From Streptomyces nigrescens (GTDB taxonomy: Bacteria; Actinomycetota; Actinomycetes; Streptomycetales; Streptomycetaceae), in contig AP026073.1 of NCBI GenBank assembly GCA_024349765.1, positions 558,001 to 622,000 of the forward strand: a stretch of DNA of 64,000 bases, read 5' to 3'. A program made the translations under genes and the position numbers. Shown piece after piece: positions 16,676-25,332 of the stretch; positions within the stretch are counted from its first letter, which is position 1, and every line of letters begins with the position of its first letter. The notes below the pieces were generated by a model. It worked only from the letters and a program-made list of their open reading frames with translations. It made no database searches and was not told the origin of the DNA.

Positions 16676-17449
16676 GTGGAGTTCATGTACGGCCAGGATC
16701 CTGGCGCGCCCGTCCGGTCCGGCGTCCCCGAGCACGGGCGCATCCCCAAGTACTACGCGGCCAAGGTTGAGATCGCCGCGCTGCTCGCGGAGTTGGGCGA
16801 GGGCGAGGTGCTGCCCACCGAGCGCGAACTGGCGGCGCGGTTCGAGGTCTCGCGCGAGACGCTGCGGCAGGCCCTGCGCGAGCTCGTCCTGGAGGGGCGG
16901 CTGCGGCGGGCGGGGCGCGGCACGGTCGTCGCCGGACCCAAGCTGGAGCAGCCGCTCGCCCTCGCCAGCTACACGGAGGGCGTACGCGGCCAGGGCCGCC
17001 GCCCCGGCCGGCACCTGGTCGGCCTGGACCGCTTCCCCTGCCCGCCGGCGCTCGCCGCCGACCTGGGCCTCGAAGCGGGGGATCCGGTGTGGCACATGGA
17101 GCGGGTGCTGCTCGCCGACGACGAACGCGTCGGGCTGGAGAGCACCTACGTCGCCCTCGCCCGGGTCCCGGACCTGGCCGCCGACTTCGAGCCGGACTCG
17201 TCCTTCTACGCCTACCTCCACGACCGGCTCGGCATCGCCTTCGGGGACGCGGACGAGCGGCTGGAGACCGTACTGGCCACACCACGCGAGGCGTTGCTGA
17301 TCGGCACGCCGGGGGCGCTGCCGATGCTGCTGATCCACCGGCTGTCCCGCGACACCGGGGGCCGGCCGCTGGAGCGGGTGCGCTCGCTCTACCGGGGCGA
17401 CCGGTTCTCCTTCACCACCCACCTGGGGACGTCCGCCGAACGGAACTGA
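16676..17449 (+). CDS. GntR/UTRA regulator of the phosphonate cluster
   Basis: This 257-aa HutC-type regulator has a GntR winged helix at about residues 23-85 (VLPTERELAARFEVSRETLRQALREL) and a UTRA effector domain at about 100-250. The start GTG at 16676 has GAGG upstream. The next six genes run in the same direction and encode phosphonate uptake and breakdown. The UTRA domain and the GGTCTAGGCC box just downstream fit a PhnF-like repressor released by a phosphonate or a product of it. Confidence 0.88.
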   Translation: MEFMYGQDPGAPVRSGVPEHGRIPKYYAAKVEIAALLAELGEGEVLPTERELAARFEVSRETLRQALRELVLEGRLRRAGRGTVVAGPKLEQPLALASYTEGVRGQGRRPGRHLVGLDRFPCPPALAADLGLEAGDPVWHMERVLLADDERVGLESTYVALARVPDLAADFEPDSSFYAYLHDRLGIAFGDADERLETVLATPREALLIGTPGALPMLLIHRLSRDTGGRPLERVRSLYRGDRFSFTTHLGTSAERN

Positions 17450-17500
17450 GCTGCGTCAGCGCGCCCCCCCTTGGGTCGCTCTGATCACGAAATGGTAACG

Positions 17501-17510
17501 GGTCTAGGCC
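17501..17510. promoter_or_regulatory. GntR/HutC-type operator
   Basis: GGTCTAGGCC differs by one base from the palindrome GGTCTAGACC, the core of HutC-subfamily (DasR, PhnF) operators. It lies in the gap between the GntR gene and the FAD oxidoreductase, 77 bp before the latter's start, where it could control the catabolic genes. Confidence 0.65.
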
Positions 17511-17586
17511 AAGCGTGATGCCCTGTTCACCGTTCCGACGCCGGACCGCCCTTCGTGGGACATCCGCCGCCAGGACCGTCTGGGCC

Positions 17587-18708
17587 ATGCGAGTCATAGT
17601 CGTCGGAGCCGGCGTGCTGGGAACCCTGCACGCCTGGCACGCCATCGAACGGGGCCACGAGGTCCTCCACCTGGAACGGGAGGCCGAGGCCCGCGGCGCC
17701 TCGGTCCGCAACTTCGGACAGATCTGGATCAGCGGCCGGGCCGGCGGCGAGGAGCTGGCGACCGCGCTGCGCGCCCGCGAGCTGTGGGAGGGCATCGGCG
17801 CCCGCGTCCCGGCGCTCGGCTTCCGGGCCATCGGCTCGCTGACCGTCGTCAGGAACGACGCCGAGCGGGCCGTAGCCGAGGCCGCCACCCGCCGCCCGGA
17901 CGCCACCGCCCGCGGCTACCGGCTGCTGGACGCCGCGGACGCGCGGGCCCTCAACCCGGCCCTGCGCGGGGAGTTCACCGGCGCGCTGTGGTGCGAGCGG
18001 GACGCGGCCGTCGAACCCCGGGTGGCCCAGCGGGCGTTGAAGGAGGAACTGCTGGCGTCCGGCCGGTACACCTACCTCGGCGGCCGGGAGGTCCGCGAAG
18101 TGGCCGGCGAACGCGCCGTACGCGACGACCACGGCGACACCCACCACGGCGACGCGGTCGTGCTGTGCACCGGCGCCTGGCTCGGCGGACTGGTCCGCGA
18201 GCTCGCCCCCGACCTGCCGGTGCGCCGGGTGCGGCTCCAGATGATGCAGACCGACCCGCTCGGCGAGCCGCTGACCACCTCCGTCGCCGACGCCGACAGC
18301 TTCCGCTACTACCCGGCCTACCGCGGCGACGCCCTGGACGCGCTCAACGCCGGCCAGGCACAGGCCCCGACCGCCGCCGCGCACAGGATGCAGCTGCTGA
18401 TGGTCCAGCGCGCCGACGGCGGACTGACCATCGGCGACACCCACGAGTACGCGACGCCGTTCGCCTTCGACACCGTCGAGGAGCCCTACGAGCACCTCAC
18501 CGCCGTCGTCGAGGCGATCCTGGGCCGCCCGCTGCCCCGCATCCGCCACCGCTGGGCCGGGGTCTACGCCCAGTGCACCGACCCGGCCCGGGTCGTCCAC
18601 CGCCAGCAGGTCCGCGACGGCGTCTGGCTGGTCACCGGGCCCGGCGGCCGCGGCATGACCTGCTCCCCGGCGATCGCCGAGCGGACCGCCGACGACCTGG
18701 GATGGTGA
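17587..18708 (+). CDS. FAD-dependent amine oxidase of phosphonate catabolism (TIGR03364-like)
   Basis: This 373-aa DAO-fold oxidoreductase opens with the dinucleotide-binding MRVIVVGAGVLGTLHAWHA, with the glutamate that ends the beta-alpha-beta unit about 30 residues in. The C-terminal GPGGRGMTCSPAIAE is the second FAD contact. It resembles the TIGR03364 oxidoreductases found beside phosphonatases. Related enzymes oxidise 2-aminoethylphosphonate or its N-methyl form to phosphonoacetaldehyde, which would replace the usual transaminase, and none is present here. Start 17587 matches the family's N-terminus. It overlaps the next gene by 7 nt. Confidence 0.82.
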   Translation: MRVIVVGAGVLGTLHAWHAIERGHEVLHLEREAEARGASVRNFGQIWISGRAGGEELATALRARELWEGIGARVPALGFRAIGSLTVVRNDAERAVAEAATRRPDATARGYRLLDAADARALNPALRGEFTGALWCERDAAVEPRVAQRALKEELLASGRYTYLGGREVREVAGERAVRDDHGDTHHGDAVVLCTGAWLGGLVRELAPDLPVRRVRLQMMQTDPLGEPLTTSVADADSFRYYPAYRGDALDALNAGQAQAPTAAAHRMQLLMVQRADGGLTIGDTHEYATPFAFDTVEEPYEHLTAVVEAILGRPLPRIRHRWAGVYAQCTDPARVVHRQQVRDGVWLVTGPGGRGMTCSPAIAERTADDLGW

Positions 18709-19490
18709 GCCCGTTGACGCAGCACACACCCGAGAACAGCAGGCCCGGGAACGGCACACCCGGGAACGGCACAGCCGGGAACAGCACGCACGGGCACGGC
18801 AGGACCGAGCACGGCATCCAGCTGGTCGTCCTCGACATGGCCGGCACCACCGTCGCCGACGGCGGCCTGGTCGAGCGGGCCTTCGACGCCGCCGCCCGGC
18901 ACCTCGGCGTCGAGCCCGGCAGCCCCGACCACGCCGGGAAACTCGCCTACGTACGGGCCACCATGGGCGAGTCGAAGATCTCCGTCTTCCGCCACCTCTT
19001 CGGCGACGAGACCGCGGCCCGGCGCGCCAACGCCGCCTTCGAGACGGCCTACGGCGCCCTCGTCGACGACGGCCGGATCGCGCCCGTCCCCGGCGCCCGC
19101 GAGGCCATCGAGGCGCTCCGGGACGCCGGCCGCACCGTCGTGCTCACCACCGGCTTCGCCCGGGTCACCCAGGACGCCATCCTCGCCGCCCTCGGCTGGC
19201 AGGACCTCGTCCCGCTCACCCTCTGCCCGGCCGACGCCGGCGGCCGCGGCCGCCCGTACCCCGACATGGTCCTCACGGCCCTGCTGCGCACCCGCGCCAC
19301 CGACTCCGTCCACCGGATCGCGGTGGCCGGCGACACCTCGTACGACATGCTCTCCGGGCTGCGGGCCGGCGCCCCCGTCGTCGCCGGGGTCCTCACCGGC
19401 GCGCACGACCGGGCGCAGCTGGAGGCCGCCGGCGCCACCCACGTCCTCGGCTCGGTCGCCGAACTGCCCGCACTGCTGGGAGTGGTGTGA
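18702..19490 (+). CDS. Phosphonatase-like HAD hydrolase
   Basis: This 262-aa enzyme resembles phosphonoacetaldehyde hydrolase (PhnX). The HAD nucleophile motif is DMAGTTV, with Ala two residues after the Asp as in PhnX rather than the usual second Asp. A lysine in TMGESKISVF matches the Schiff-base lysine of PhnX (MGxxKI). GRPYPDM and VAGDTSYDMLSG match motif-3 regions. Residues 1-38 are a low-complexity Asn/Gly/Thr-rich extension absent from typical family members, so a later start is possible. It would convert phosphonoacetaldehyde to acetaldehyde and phosphate. Confidence 0.82.
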   Translation: MVSPLTQHTPENSRPGNGTPGNGTAGNSTHGHGRTEHGIQLVVLDMAGTTVADGGLVERAFDAAARHLGVEPGSPDHAGKLAYVRATMGESKISVFRHLFGDETAARRANAAFETAYGALVDDGRIAPVPGAREAIEALRDAGRTVVLTTGFARVTQDAILAALGWQDLVPLTLCPADAGGRGRPYPDMVLTALLRTRATDSVHRIAVAGDTSYDMLSGLRAGAPVVAGVLTGAHDRAQLEAAGATHVLGSVAELPALLGVV

Positions 19491-19491
19491 G

Positions 19492-20661
19492 ATGCCGGCC
19501 CCGACCACCCCCGCCACCCCGGCGTCCGCCCCGCCCGCCGGCCGCCGGCCGGCACCGGACCGACCCGCCTCCGGCATCCGCTTCGACCACGTCACCGTCA
19601 CCTACGGCACACACGGCGGGCAGACCGTCCTGGACTCCTTCGACCTGACCGTCGAACCGGGCGAGGTGATGGCCCTGCTCGGCCCGTCCGGCTCCGGCAA
19701 GACCACCGCCCTGCGCACGGTCGCCGGCTTCGTCCGCCCCGCCTCCGGCCGCGTCCTGATCGGCGGCCGGGAGGTCACCGGACTCCCGCCGTACAAGCGC
19801 GGCATCGGCATGGTCGTCCAGCAGTACGCGCTCTTCCCCCACATGAAGGTCGCCGAGAACGTCGCCTTCGGCCTCAAGGCACAGAAGACGCCGCGCGCCG
19901 AGATCCCCGGCCGGGTCGCCGAGGCGCTGGAGATGACCGGGATGGCCGCCTACGCCGGCCGGCACCCCCGCGAACTGTCCGGCGGGCAGCAGCAGCGGGT
20001 CGCCCTCGCCCGGGCCCTGGCCATCCGCCCCGGCGTGCTGCTCCTGGACGAACCGCTGTCCGCGCTCGACGCCCGGCTCCGCTCCGGCATGCTCGCCGAA
20101 CTCGCCCGACTGCACCGCGAGTTGCCCGACGTCACCATCCTCTACGTCACCCACGACCAGGTCGAGGCGCTCACCCTGGCCGACCGGATCGCCGTCCTGG
20201 ACCGGGCCCGGCTGCGCGACTGCGGCACCCCGCAGGAGCTCTACCGGCGGCCGCGCACCGAGTTCACCGCCTCCTTCGTGGGCACCGCGAACCTGCTGCC
20301 GGTGACCGTGCGCGGGCCCGGCGACGGGGTCGACCTCGCGGGCCGGCCGCTGACCGTGCCGGTGCCGGACGGCCTGGCCGAGGGCGCCCGCGCCACGCTC
20401 TGCGTCCGCCCGCACCTCGTCGGCCTCGGCGACGGCCCCGGCCACGGCAACACCCTGCACGGGAAGATCACCGAAGTGCAGTGGCGGGGCGCCACCCACC
20501 GCCTGTACGTGTCCGTCGACGGCCACCGCGTCATGGCCGACGTCACCGAACTCCGCACCACACCACCACTGGGCGAGCAGGTCGCACTGCACTTCGCGCC
20601 CGAGGACGCGGTGCTGATCCCGGCCGGGCTCACCGAGGACGGTGCCCGCCATGACCGGTGA
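19492..20661 (+). CDS. ABC transporter ATPase, 2-aminoethylphosphonate type
   Basis: This 389-aa cytoplasmic ATPase has Walker A GPSGSGKTT (about residue 64), a Q-loop in VVQQYALFPHM, the signature LSGGQQQRVALARAL, Walker B LLLDEPLSALDA, and an H-loop His in YVTHDQVEA. A C-terminal TOBE-like regulatory domain follows (about 260-385). The first 27 residues are a Pro/Ala-rich extension. It starts 1 nt after the phosphonatase stop and overlaps the first permease. It energises the two permeases encoded next. Confidence 0.88.
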   Translation: MPAPTTPATPASAPPAGRRPAPDRPASGIRFDHVTVTYGTHGGQTVLDSFDLTVEPGEVMALLGPSGSGKTTALRTVAGFVRPASGRVLIGGREVTGLPPYKRGIGMVVQQYALFPHMKVAENVAFGLKAQKTPRAEIPGRVAEALEMTGMAAYAGRHPRELSGGQQQRVALARALAIRPGVLLLDEPLSALDARLRSGMLAELARLHRELPDVTILYVTHDQVEALTLADRIAVLDRARLRDCGTPQELYRRPRTEFTASFVGTANLLPVTVRGPGDGVDLAGRPLTVPVPDGLAEGARATLCVRPHLVGLGDGPGHGNTLHGKITEVQWRGATHRLYVSVDGHRVMADVTELRTTPPLGEQVALHFAPEDAVLIPAGLTEDGARHDR

Positions 20662-21625
20662 GCCGTCCTTCGGAGCCCGGTCCACGGCGGCCCGGACGGG
20701 TGCGCCGGGATCCTGGCCGTACCTGTGGGCCCTCCCGCCGCTCGCAGCGCTCGGCCTGGTCTTCCTCTACCCGCTCGCCCTGGTGGCCTGGCAGTCCGTC
20801 AGCCCCGAGGACGGCGGCCACTCCCTCGCCCCGTACGCCGAGGTCTTCGCCGAGACGTCGTTCGGCACCGCGCTCACCCACACCGTGCTGATCGCGGCCG
20901 GCGCCACCGCCGGCGCCCTCCTCCTCGGGCTCGCGCTCTCCCTCGTGATCGCCTTCGTCCCGTTCCCCGGCGGCCGGGCCCTGGCCCGCTTCATCGACCT
21001 CTTCCTCGCCTTCCCCTCCTTCCTCATCACCCTCGCCCTGCTCTTCCTCTACGGCACCGTCGGCATCGCCAACGGCGTCTGGACCGACCTGACCGGCGCC
21101 TCCCACGGACCCCTGGACTTCCTGCACACCCCCTGGGGCGTCCTGCTGGCCGAGGTCACCTACTTCACCCCGTTCGTGATGCGGCCGCTGCTCGCCGCCT
21201 TCTCCCAGATGGACACCGGGCAGCTGGAGGCCGCCGCCTCCCTGGGCGCCCGGCCGTGGCGGATCGTCCGCACGGTGATCCTCCCGGAGGCGCTGCCCGC
21301 GCTCGCGGCGGGCGGCGCGCTGGTCCTCGTGCTGTGCCTCAACGAATTCGGCATCGTGCTCTTCACCGGCGCCAAGGACGTGGTCACCCTCCCCGTCCTC
21401 GTCTACAGCAAGGCCCTCCTCGACGGCGACTACACCGGCGCCTGCGTCGTCGCCGTCGTCAACATCGCCCTGTCCGTCGCGCTCTACGCCCTCTACCGGG
21501 CGGTGATGCCCCGCACCACGCGTACCACGACGGCCGGTTCGTCCGGCCGCACCGCCGGCGCCCGCAATGGCGGCCGCGCCGCTCCCCGCACAGGAGGTGT
21601 GCCGCACCGTGCTGGTGTCCAGTAA
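20651..21625 (+). CDS. ABC transporter permease 1 (phosphonate importer)
   Basis: This 324-aa inner-membrane permease has about six transmembrane helices. The cytoplasmic EAA loop, EAAASLGARPWRIVRTVILP, docks the ATPase. ATG at 20651 overlaps the ATPase stop. The C-terminal 40 residues are Thr/Gly/Arg-rich and unlike a membrane protein; they overlap the start of permease 2. In the PhnSTUV scheme this is PhnU-like. Confidence 0.85.
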   Translation: MTGEPSFGARSTAARTGAPGSWPYLWALPPLAALGLVFLYPLALVAWQSVSPEDGGHSLAPYAEVFAETSFGTALTHTVLIAAGATAGALLLGLALSLVIAFVPFPGGRALARFIDLFLAFPSFLITLALLFLYGTVGIANGVWTDLTGASHGPLDFLHTPWGVLLAEVTYFTPFVMRPLLAAFSQMDTGQLEAAASLGARPWRIVRTVILPEALPALAAGGALVLVLCLNEFGIVLFTGAKDVVTLPVLVYSKALLDGDYTGACVVAVVNIALSVALYALYRAVMPRTTRTTTAGSSGRTAGARNGGRAAPRTGGVPHRAGVQ

Positions 21626-22406
21626 GCCCGCCCGCCGGGTCCTCCACGTCCTCTTCCTCGCCCTGTTCCTGCCCCTCTTCGCACTGCCCCTGCTGGTGAT
21701 CGTCGCCGCGTCCTTCGCCACGAACTGGAGCGGCGCCCTGCCGTCCGGCGCGACCCTCGCCCACTACCGCGAGCTGGCCCGGGGCGACGCCCTCACCGCC
21801 CTGCTCACCAGCCTCGGCACCGCCCTCGCCGCGAGCCTGGCCGCGCTCACCGCCGGCACCTGGGCCGCGCTGGCCGCCCAGCGGCTCGGGCGGCGCGCCC
21901 GCCGCGTCCTCGACGGCCTCTTCCTGCTGCCGCTGGCCGTCCCCTCCGTGGTGGTGGGCCTCGCCCTGCTCGTCGCGTTCTCCCGGCCGCCGCTGCTGCT
22001 CAACGGCACCCCGCAGATCGTGATCCTCGCCCACACGGTGCTGGTCACCGCCTTCGCCCACCAGTCCGTGACCGCCGCACTGGCCCGCCTCGACCCGGCC
22101 TACGAACAGAGCGCGGCCGGCCTCGGCGCCCGCCCCGGGTACGTCCTGTGGCGGGTCAAACTCCCCCTGCTGCTGCCGTCCCTCACCGCCGCCGCCGGTC
22201 TCTGCTTCGCCCTGTCCATGGGCGAGTTGAGCGCCACGATGATGCTCTACCCACCGGACTGGCTGCCGCTCCCGGTGCAGATCTTCGCCGCCACCGACCG
22301 CGGCGCCCTCTTCTCCGGCGCCGCCCTTGCCGTGGCCCTCATGGCCACCACCCTCCTCGTCCTCCTCGCCGTCTCCCGCCTCCGCACCAGGGCCGGCTAC
22401 CGCTGA
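21609..22406 (+). CDS. ABC transporter permease 2 (phosphonate importer)
   Basis: This 265-aa permease has six predicted transmembrane segments and an EAA-type loop (YEQSAAGLGARPGYVLWRVKLP). An AGGAGG site at 21592-21597 points to GTG at 21609 or 21615 as the start, inside the tail of permease 1. In the PhnSTUV scheme it is PhnV-like. Confidence 0.83.
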   Translation: MLVSSKPARRVLHVLFLALFLPLFALPLLVIVAASFATNWSGALPSGATLAHYRELARGDALTALLTSLGTALAASLAALTAGTWAALAAQRLGRRARRVLDGLFLLPLAVPSVVVGLALLVAFSRPPLLLNGTPQIVILAHTVLVTAFAHQSVTAALARLDPAYEQSAAGLGARPGYVLWRVKLPLLLPSLTAAAGLCFALSMGELSATMMLYPPDWLPLPVQIFAATDRGALFSGAALAVALMATTLLVLLAVSRLRTRAGYR

Positions 22407-22446
22407 CCGTCCCCAAATCCCTTGCGCCACTTAGGAGTTCCCCGCC

Positions 22447-23568
22447 ATGCCCGCTGCCGCATCCCGCCCCGTGGCCCCCCGTCCGTTCGCTCCCCGTCCG
22501 TCCGCCCTCCGTCTCCCGCTCACGCCGCTCGCCGCCGGCTGCGGCGTCCTCCTCCTCGGCGCCTCGCTCACCGCCTGCGGCGGCGCCCCGGCCGACCCCG
22601 ACGCCAAGGAGATCACCGTCTACAGCGCCGACGGCCTCAAGAGCGAGCAGGGCGACGGCTTCTACGACAAGGTCTTCGCGGACTTCCGCAAGAAGACCGG
22701 CATCAAGGTCAACTACGTCGAACTCGGCTCCGGCGTCGCCGTCCAGCGCCTGGCCCGCGAACGCGCCAACACCAAGGCGGACGTCGTCGTCACCCTCCCG
22801 CCGTTCATCCAGCAGGCCGACGGCAAGGGACTGCTGGACACCTACCGCCCCAAGGGATCCGACCAGGTCGCCGCGGCCGACAAGGACCCCGCCGGCCGGT
22901 GGACCTCCGTCGTCAACAACTACTTCTGCTTCATCTACAACAAGAAGCAGCTCAAGCAGCCCCCCGCCACCTGGCAGGACCTGGCGAAGCCGGCGTTCCG
23001 GAACCGCCTCCAGTACTCCACCCCGGGCGTCGCCGGCGACGGCACCGCCGTCCTCATCAAGGCGCTGCACGACTTCGGCGGCCAGGGCCCGGCCATGAAG
23101 TTCCTCGGCACGCTCCAGGCCAACAACGTCGGCCCGTCCTCCTCCACCGGCCAGCTCGCCCCCAAGACGGACAAGGGCGAACTCCTGGTCGCCAACGGGG
23201 ACGTCCAGATGAACTACGCCAACATGAAGTCGATGCCGGACCAGGGCATCTTCTTCCCCGCGGCAAGGCCCGGCGCCCGGCCCACCACCTTCGCGCTCCC
23301 GTACGCCGCCGGCCTGGTCAAGAACGCCCCGCACACCGCCAACGCCGAGAAGTTCCTCGACTACCTGCTCTCGCCCGAGGTCCAGCAGGAGGTCTCCGCG
23401 GTCGGCGGCGGCTTCACCGCCCGCAAGGACATCAAGCCCACCGACGCCCACGCCAAGGCCCTCGCCGCCCTCATGAAGGACGTCGAGGTCTTCCAGCCCG
23501 ACTGGAAGGACATCGACAAGAACCTGGACTCGTACGTGGACGCCTGGAAGACGGCAACCGGAAGCTGA
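22447..23568 (+). CDS. Phosphonate ABC transporter substrate-binding lipoprotein
   Basis: This 373-aa extracytoplasmic solute-binding protein has a signal sequence ending in the lipobox LTACG (Cys at about residue 41). The iron/AEP-type binding fold starts ITVYSADGLKSEQGD, with VNNYFCFIYNKKQLKQ in the middle. AGGAG precedes the ATG. It is the last gene of the unit and the predicted 2-aminoethylphosphonate receptor (PhnS-like). Ligand identity is inferred from the neighbouring enzymes. Confidence 0.85.
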   Translation: MPAAASRPVAPRPFAPRPSALRLPLTPLAAGCGVLLLGASLTACGGAPADPDAKEITVYSADGLKSEQGDGFYDKVFADFRKKTGIKVNYVELGSGVAVQRLARERANTKADVVVTLPPFIQQADGKGLLDTYRPKGSDQVAAADKDPAGRWTSVVNNYFCFIYNKKQLKQPPATWQDLAKPAFRNRLQYSTPGVAGDGTAVLIKALHDFGGQGPAMKFLGTLQANNVGPSSSTGQLAPKTDKGELLVANGDVQMNYANMKSMPDQGIFFPAARPGARPTTFALPYAAGLVKNAPHTANAEKFLDYLLSPEVQQEVSAVGGGFTARKDIKPTDAHAKALAALMKDVEVFQPDWKDIDKNLDSYVDAWKTATGS

Positions 23569-23572
23569 ATCC

Positions 23573-23685
23573 GGGGCCGGGACGGGCCGGGCCGGGAGGG
23601 GGCAGGCCGGGCCGGGACGGGGCAGGCCGGGGCGGGGCGGGGTGGGCCGGATCGGGGCGGGGTGGGCCGGGGGAGCGGCCGGGGC
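23573..23685. repeat. G-rich degenerate tandem repeat
   Basis: About 110 bp of GGGACGGGCC, GGGGCAGGCC and GGGGCGGGGTGGGCC-type repeats follow the binding-protein stop. Many runs of three or more Gs suggest G-quadruplex potential on the plus strand. No gene was seen here. Confidence 0.65.
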
Positions 23686-23712
23686 CGGGCCCGCCGCGCG
23701 CCGGCGGGCCCG
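23686..23712. terminator. Bidirectional terminator hairpin
   Basis: An 11-bp perfect stem CGGGCCCGCCG/CGGCGGGCCCG with a 5-nt loop lies between the convergent phosphonate operon and HAD-IIA gene. Confidence 0.75.
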
Positions 23713-23721
23713 CGTCCCGTC

Positions 23722-24501
23722 TCAGACCAGGTCGACGAGGTCCGCGATGGAGTCCACCACGTTGGTCGGGCGGTACGGGTAGTGATCGATGTCGCTACGG
23801 CTCGTCAGGCCCGTCAGCACCAGGAAGGTCTCCATCCCGGCCTCCAGCCCCGCCAGCACATCGGTGTCCATACGGTCGCCGATCATGGCGGAGGTCTCGG
23901 AGTGGGCACCGATGGTGTTCAACGCGCTGCGCATCATCAGCGGGTTGGGCTTCCCGACGAAGTACGGCTCCTTGCCCGTCGCCTTGGTGATCAGCGCCGC
24001 CACCGATCCGGTCGCCGGCAGGGCACCCGCGGGGGACGGGCCGGTGTTGTCGGGATTCGTGGCGATGAACCGGGCACCGTCATTGATCAGCCGGATCGCC
24101 TTGGTCAGCGCCTCGAACGAATACGTCCGCGTCTCGCCCAGGATCACGAAATCCGGGTTCAGGTCCGTCATGACGTAACCGGCGTCGTGCAGCGCGGTGG
24201 TCAGCCCCGCCTCGCCGATGACGTACGCCGTACCGCCCGGGTGCTGGTTGTCCAGGAACGTGGCGGTCGCCAGAGCGGAAGTCCAGATGTTCTCGGCCGG
24301 CACTTCGAGCCCGATCCGGTTCAGCCGGGCGTGCAGATCGCGCGCGGTGTAGATGGAATTGTTGGTGAGCACCAGGAAGGGCCGGCCGGAATCGCGCAGC
24401 TTCTTGATGAAGCGATCGGCACCGGGCACGGGGACGCCTTCGTGCATCAGGACGCCGTCCATGTCGGTGAGCCAGGATTCGATGGGCTTACGCTCGGTCA
24501 T
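23722..24501 (-). CDS. HAD-IIA phosphatase (NagD-like)
   Basis: This 259-aa phosphatase has nucleophile motif WLTDMDGVL (residues 10-18), motif II VLTNNSI, a type IIA cap of about 120 residues, motif III lysine in VGKPNPLM, and GDRMDTDVLAG for metal binding. Related enzymes hydrolyse nucleotide monophosphates and small phosphate esters. It is convergent with the phosphonate cluster and shows no obvious link to it. Confidence 0.88.
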   Translation of the reverse strand: MTERKPIESWLTDMDGVLMHEGVPVPGADRFIKKLRDSGRPFLVLTNNSIYTARDLHARLNRIGLEVPAENIWTSALATATFLDNQHPGGTAYVIGEAGLTTALHDAGYVMTDLNPDFVILGETRTYSFEALTKAIRLINDGARFIATNPDNTGPSPAGALPATGSVAALITKATGKEPYFVGKPNPLMMRSALNTIGAHSETSAMIGDRMDTDVLAGLEAGMETFLVLTGLTSRSDIDHYPYRPTNVVDSIADLVDLV

Positions 24502-24981
24502 GGTCCTACCGTACGAGCAGCTCCGGCCGGTGCGCCATCACGGGGACGGGACCGGGAGAAGGCGGGGAGAGGGCGGGGAGAAGACCGGGAGGGGCCCGGT
24601 AAAGCGCCGGGAAAGCGCCGGCGGAGGGTCGGGAAGAGGCCGGTGGGCGGCTGGTGGGCAGCCGGTGGGGTGCTGTGGCTGGCCCTAGGGAGCGCTGCGG
24701 CTGGCCCCAGGAGGGCGCTGCCGCTGGCCCCAGGGGGGCGCTGTGGCTGGCCCCAGGGGGGCGGTCGAACGGATCCCGTACGGGCCGCGAACCCCCCCGG
24801 GGGCCACAACGGGGCGGGGGCGAGGGATATTCCCAGCGGCGGCCGGCTCGCCCTTCAGGAGTGGCCGGCCAGTGGGTGACCCGCCAAGAGGCGACCCGCC
24901 ACTCGAACGGCGCAGCTTCGGGCCGCACCGGATGCGGGCGGGCCCGTGGGGGCGGACCTTCAAAGGCATCGGAGGTTCACC
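24502..24981. repeat. Spacer with four 23-bp tandem repeats
   Basis: No gene is seen. Positions 24669-24760 hold four head-to-tail 23-bp units with the core GCTGGCCCCAGG. Upstream are GGGAGA/GCCGGG-type degenerate repeats (24540-24660). The array lies about 220 bp upstream of the sortase-pair genes. Confidence 0.75.
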
Positions 24982-25332
24982 ATGGGCTCACCGCAACTCG
25001 CTCTCTGCGCCGCGGTCGCGGCCGCGGCGGTGACGATGGCGCCGGCGTACGCGTCGAACCCGTACGGCGCCCGGACCGACACGGTCTCCGTCACCCGCCC
25101 GCCGGCCGTCCACGGCGGCACGCACCCCGCGCCCGCCCGGCTAGCGGCCACCGTGTCCGGGCCGGTACCGCTCCGCCCGGCCCTGCACGCCGTCCCGCGC
25201 CGCGAGCTGAGCAGCACCTCGGCCGTCGGCCTGGTGCTGGCCGGCGGCGCGATCCTGGTCATCGCGGGGCAGCTGCTGCGGCTCCGGCTGCGTCTTCGCC
25301 GCGAACGGCAGGGCGAGGCGGATGAAGGCTGA
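24982..25332 (+). CDS. Small exported membrane protein paired with a sortase-like gene
   Basis: This 116-aa protein has a signal peptide (LALCAAVAAAAVTMAPAYA) and a C-terminal transmembrane helix (about residues 80-98, VGLVLAGGAILVIAGQLL). A basic tail (LRLRLRRERQ) follows. The start ATG at 24982 has GGAGG upstream. Its stop overlaps the next start by 11 nt. I do not recognise a named domain; hydrophobic-plus-basic C-termini occur in sortase substrates, but no LPxTG-like motif is visible. Confidence 0.7.
   Translation: MGSPQLALCAAVAAAAVTMAPAYASNPYGARTDTVSVTRPPAVHGGTHPAPARLAATVSGPVPLRPALHAVPRRELSSTSAVGLVLAGGAILVIAGQLLRLRLRLRRERQGEADEG

Noticed and set aside
23573-23685. Small gene in the G-rich block after the phosphonate operon
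   Set aside because: All frames give only Gly/Arg/Ala repeats without a ribosome site; better seen as repetitive spacer.
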